Both the position numbers and the translations under genes were made by a program. From Agapetus fuscipes (taxonomy: Eukaryota > Arthropoda > Insecta > Trichoptera > Glossosomatidae), in NCBI GenBank assembly GCA_951799405.1, contig OX637344.1:11284001-11348000 (forward strand): a stretch of DNA of 64,000 nucleotides, in the 5' to 3' direction. Of the stretch, positions 63,901 to 64,000 are shown piece by piece; positions within the stretch are counted from its first letter, which is position 1, and the number at the start of each line of letters is the position of its first letter. The notes under the pieces were generated by a model, which worked only from the letters and a program-made list of their open reading frames with translations, was not told the DNA's origin and did not search any database.

Positions 63901-64000
63901 AAAAAATTATTTGGCTTAAAATTAAGAAATGATTGAAGAATATATACAGCTATATCGTTCCCTCAGTGCTTGATTGCATTATCTAACATTTTATTTAAGA

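Overview
This window looks like intronic and intergenic DNA from an AT-rich, repeat-crowded insect genome, most likely a moth or butterfly. The evidence is a multi-exon, phase-consistent seven-transmembrane insect odorant receptor, splice sites of ordinary eukaryotic form, exons of a mitochondrial translocator protein (TSPO), and dense non-LTR retrotransposons, tRNA-derived SINEs, MITEs and Penelope-like elements (PLEs). There is no operon structure, CRISPR array or rRNA. The order is inferred from the receptor and from a LINE 3' end of a type common in Lepidoptera; I cannot prove it from one window.

Host genes. (1) A probable odorant receptor on the minus strand has exons at 46301-45695, 44729-44528, 43732-43636, 26460-26359 and 24999-24844, plus a possible last exon at 22923-22822. 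All splice phases agree and the model encodes about 421 residues. (2) Three minus-strand exons of TSPO lie inside the 17.2-kb third intron of the receptor: a middle exon at 35642-35548 and two alternative or duplicated terminal exons at 34702-34514 and 32520-32329. The upstream TSPO exons were not found; a 200-N gap at 40434-40633 lies in the same intron.

Mobile DNA. At least five PLE lineages are present. Lineage A includes a nearly intact 833-codon reverse transcriptase/GIY-YIG gene (26620-29120, one frameshift), facing a 5'-truncated copy (29196-30659), and a third copy next to the gap (40634-41570). Every lineage carries a hammerhead-ribozyme-like motif in its terminal repeat; the best ones have complementary stem I, a hairpin stem II, the conserved core and a very short palindromic stem III. 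Several PLE copies are joined in inverted orientation at or beside the hammerhead.

The most abundant repeat (more than 25 copies, called Z here) is identified as the 3' untranslated end of a LINE, because at 58278-59150 and 42050-42505 it directly follows that LINE's C-terminal coding sequence. Two tRNA-derived SINE families (SINE1, SINE2) are present; the 3' tail of SINE1 matches the 3' end of an L2/CR1-like LINE also in the window. Other pieces are a hAT relic, pogo-like and other MITEs, fold-back elements, LTR-like promoters and several minisatellites.

Layout: 1-22.8 kb is repeats and unassigned AT-rich DNA; 22.8-46.3 kb is the receptor locus with nested TSPO exons and the PLE cluster; 46.3-64 kb is again repeats. 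Repeat ends are approximate to a few bases unless a junction is described.
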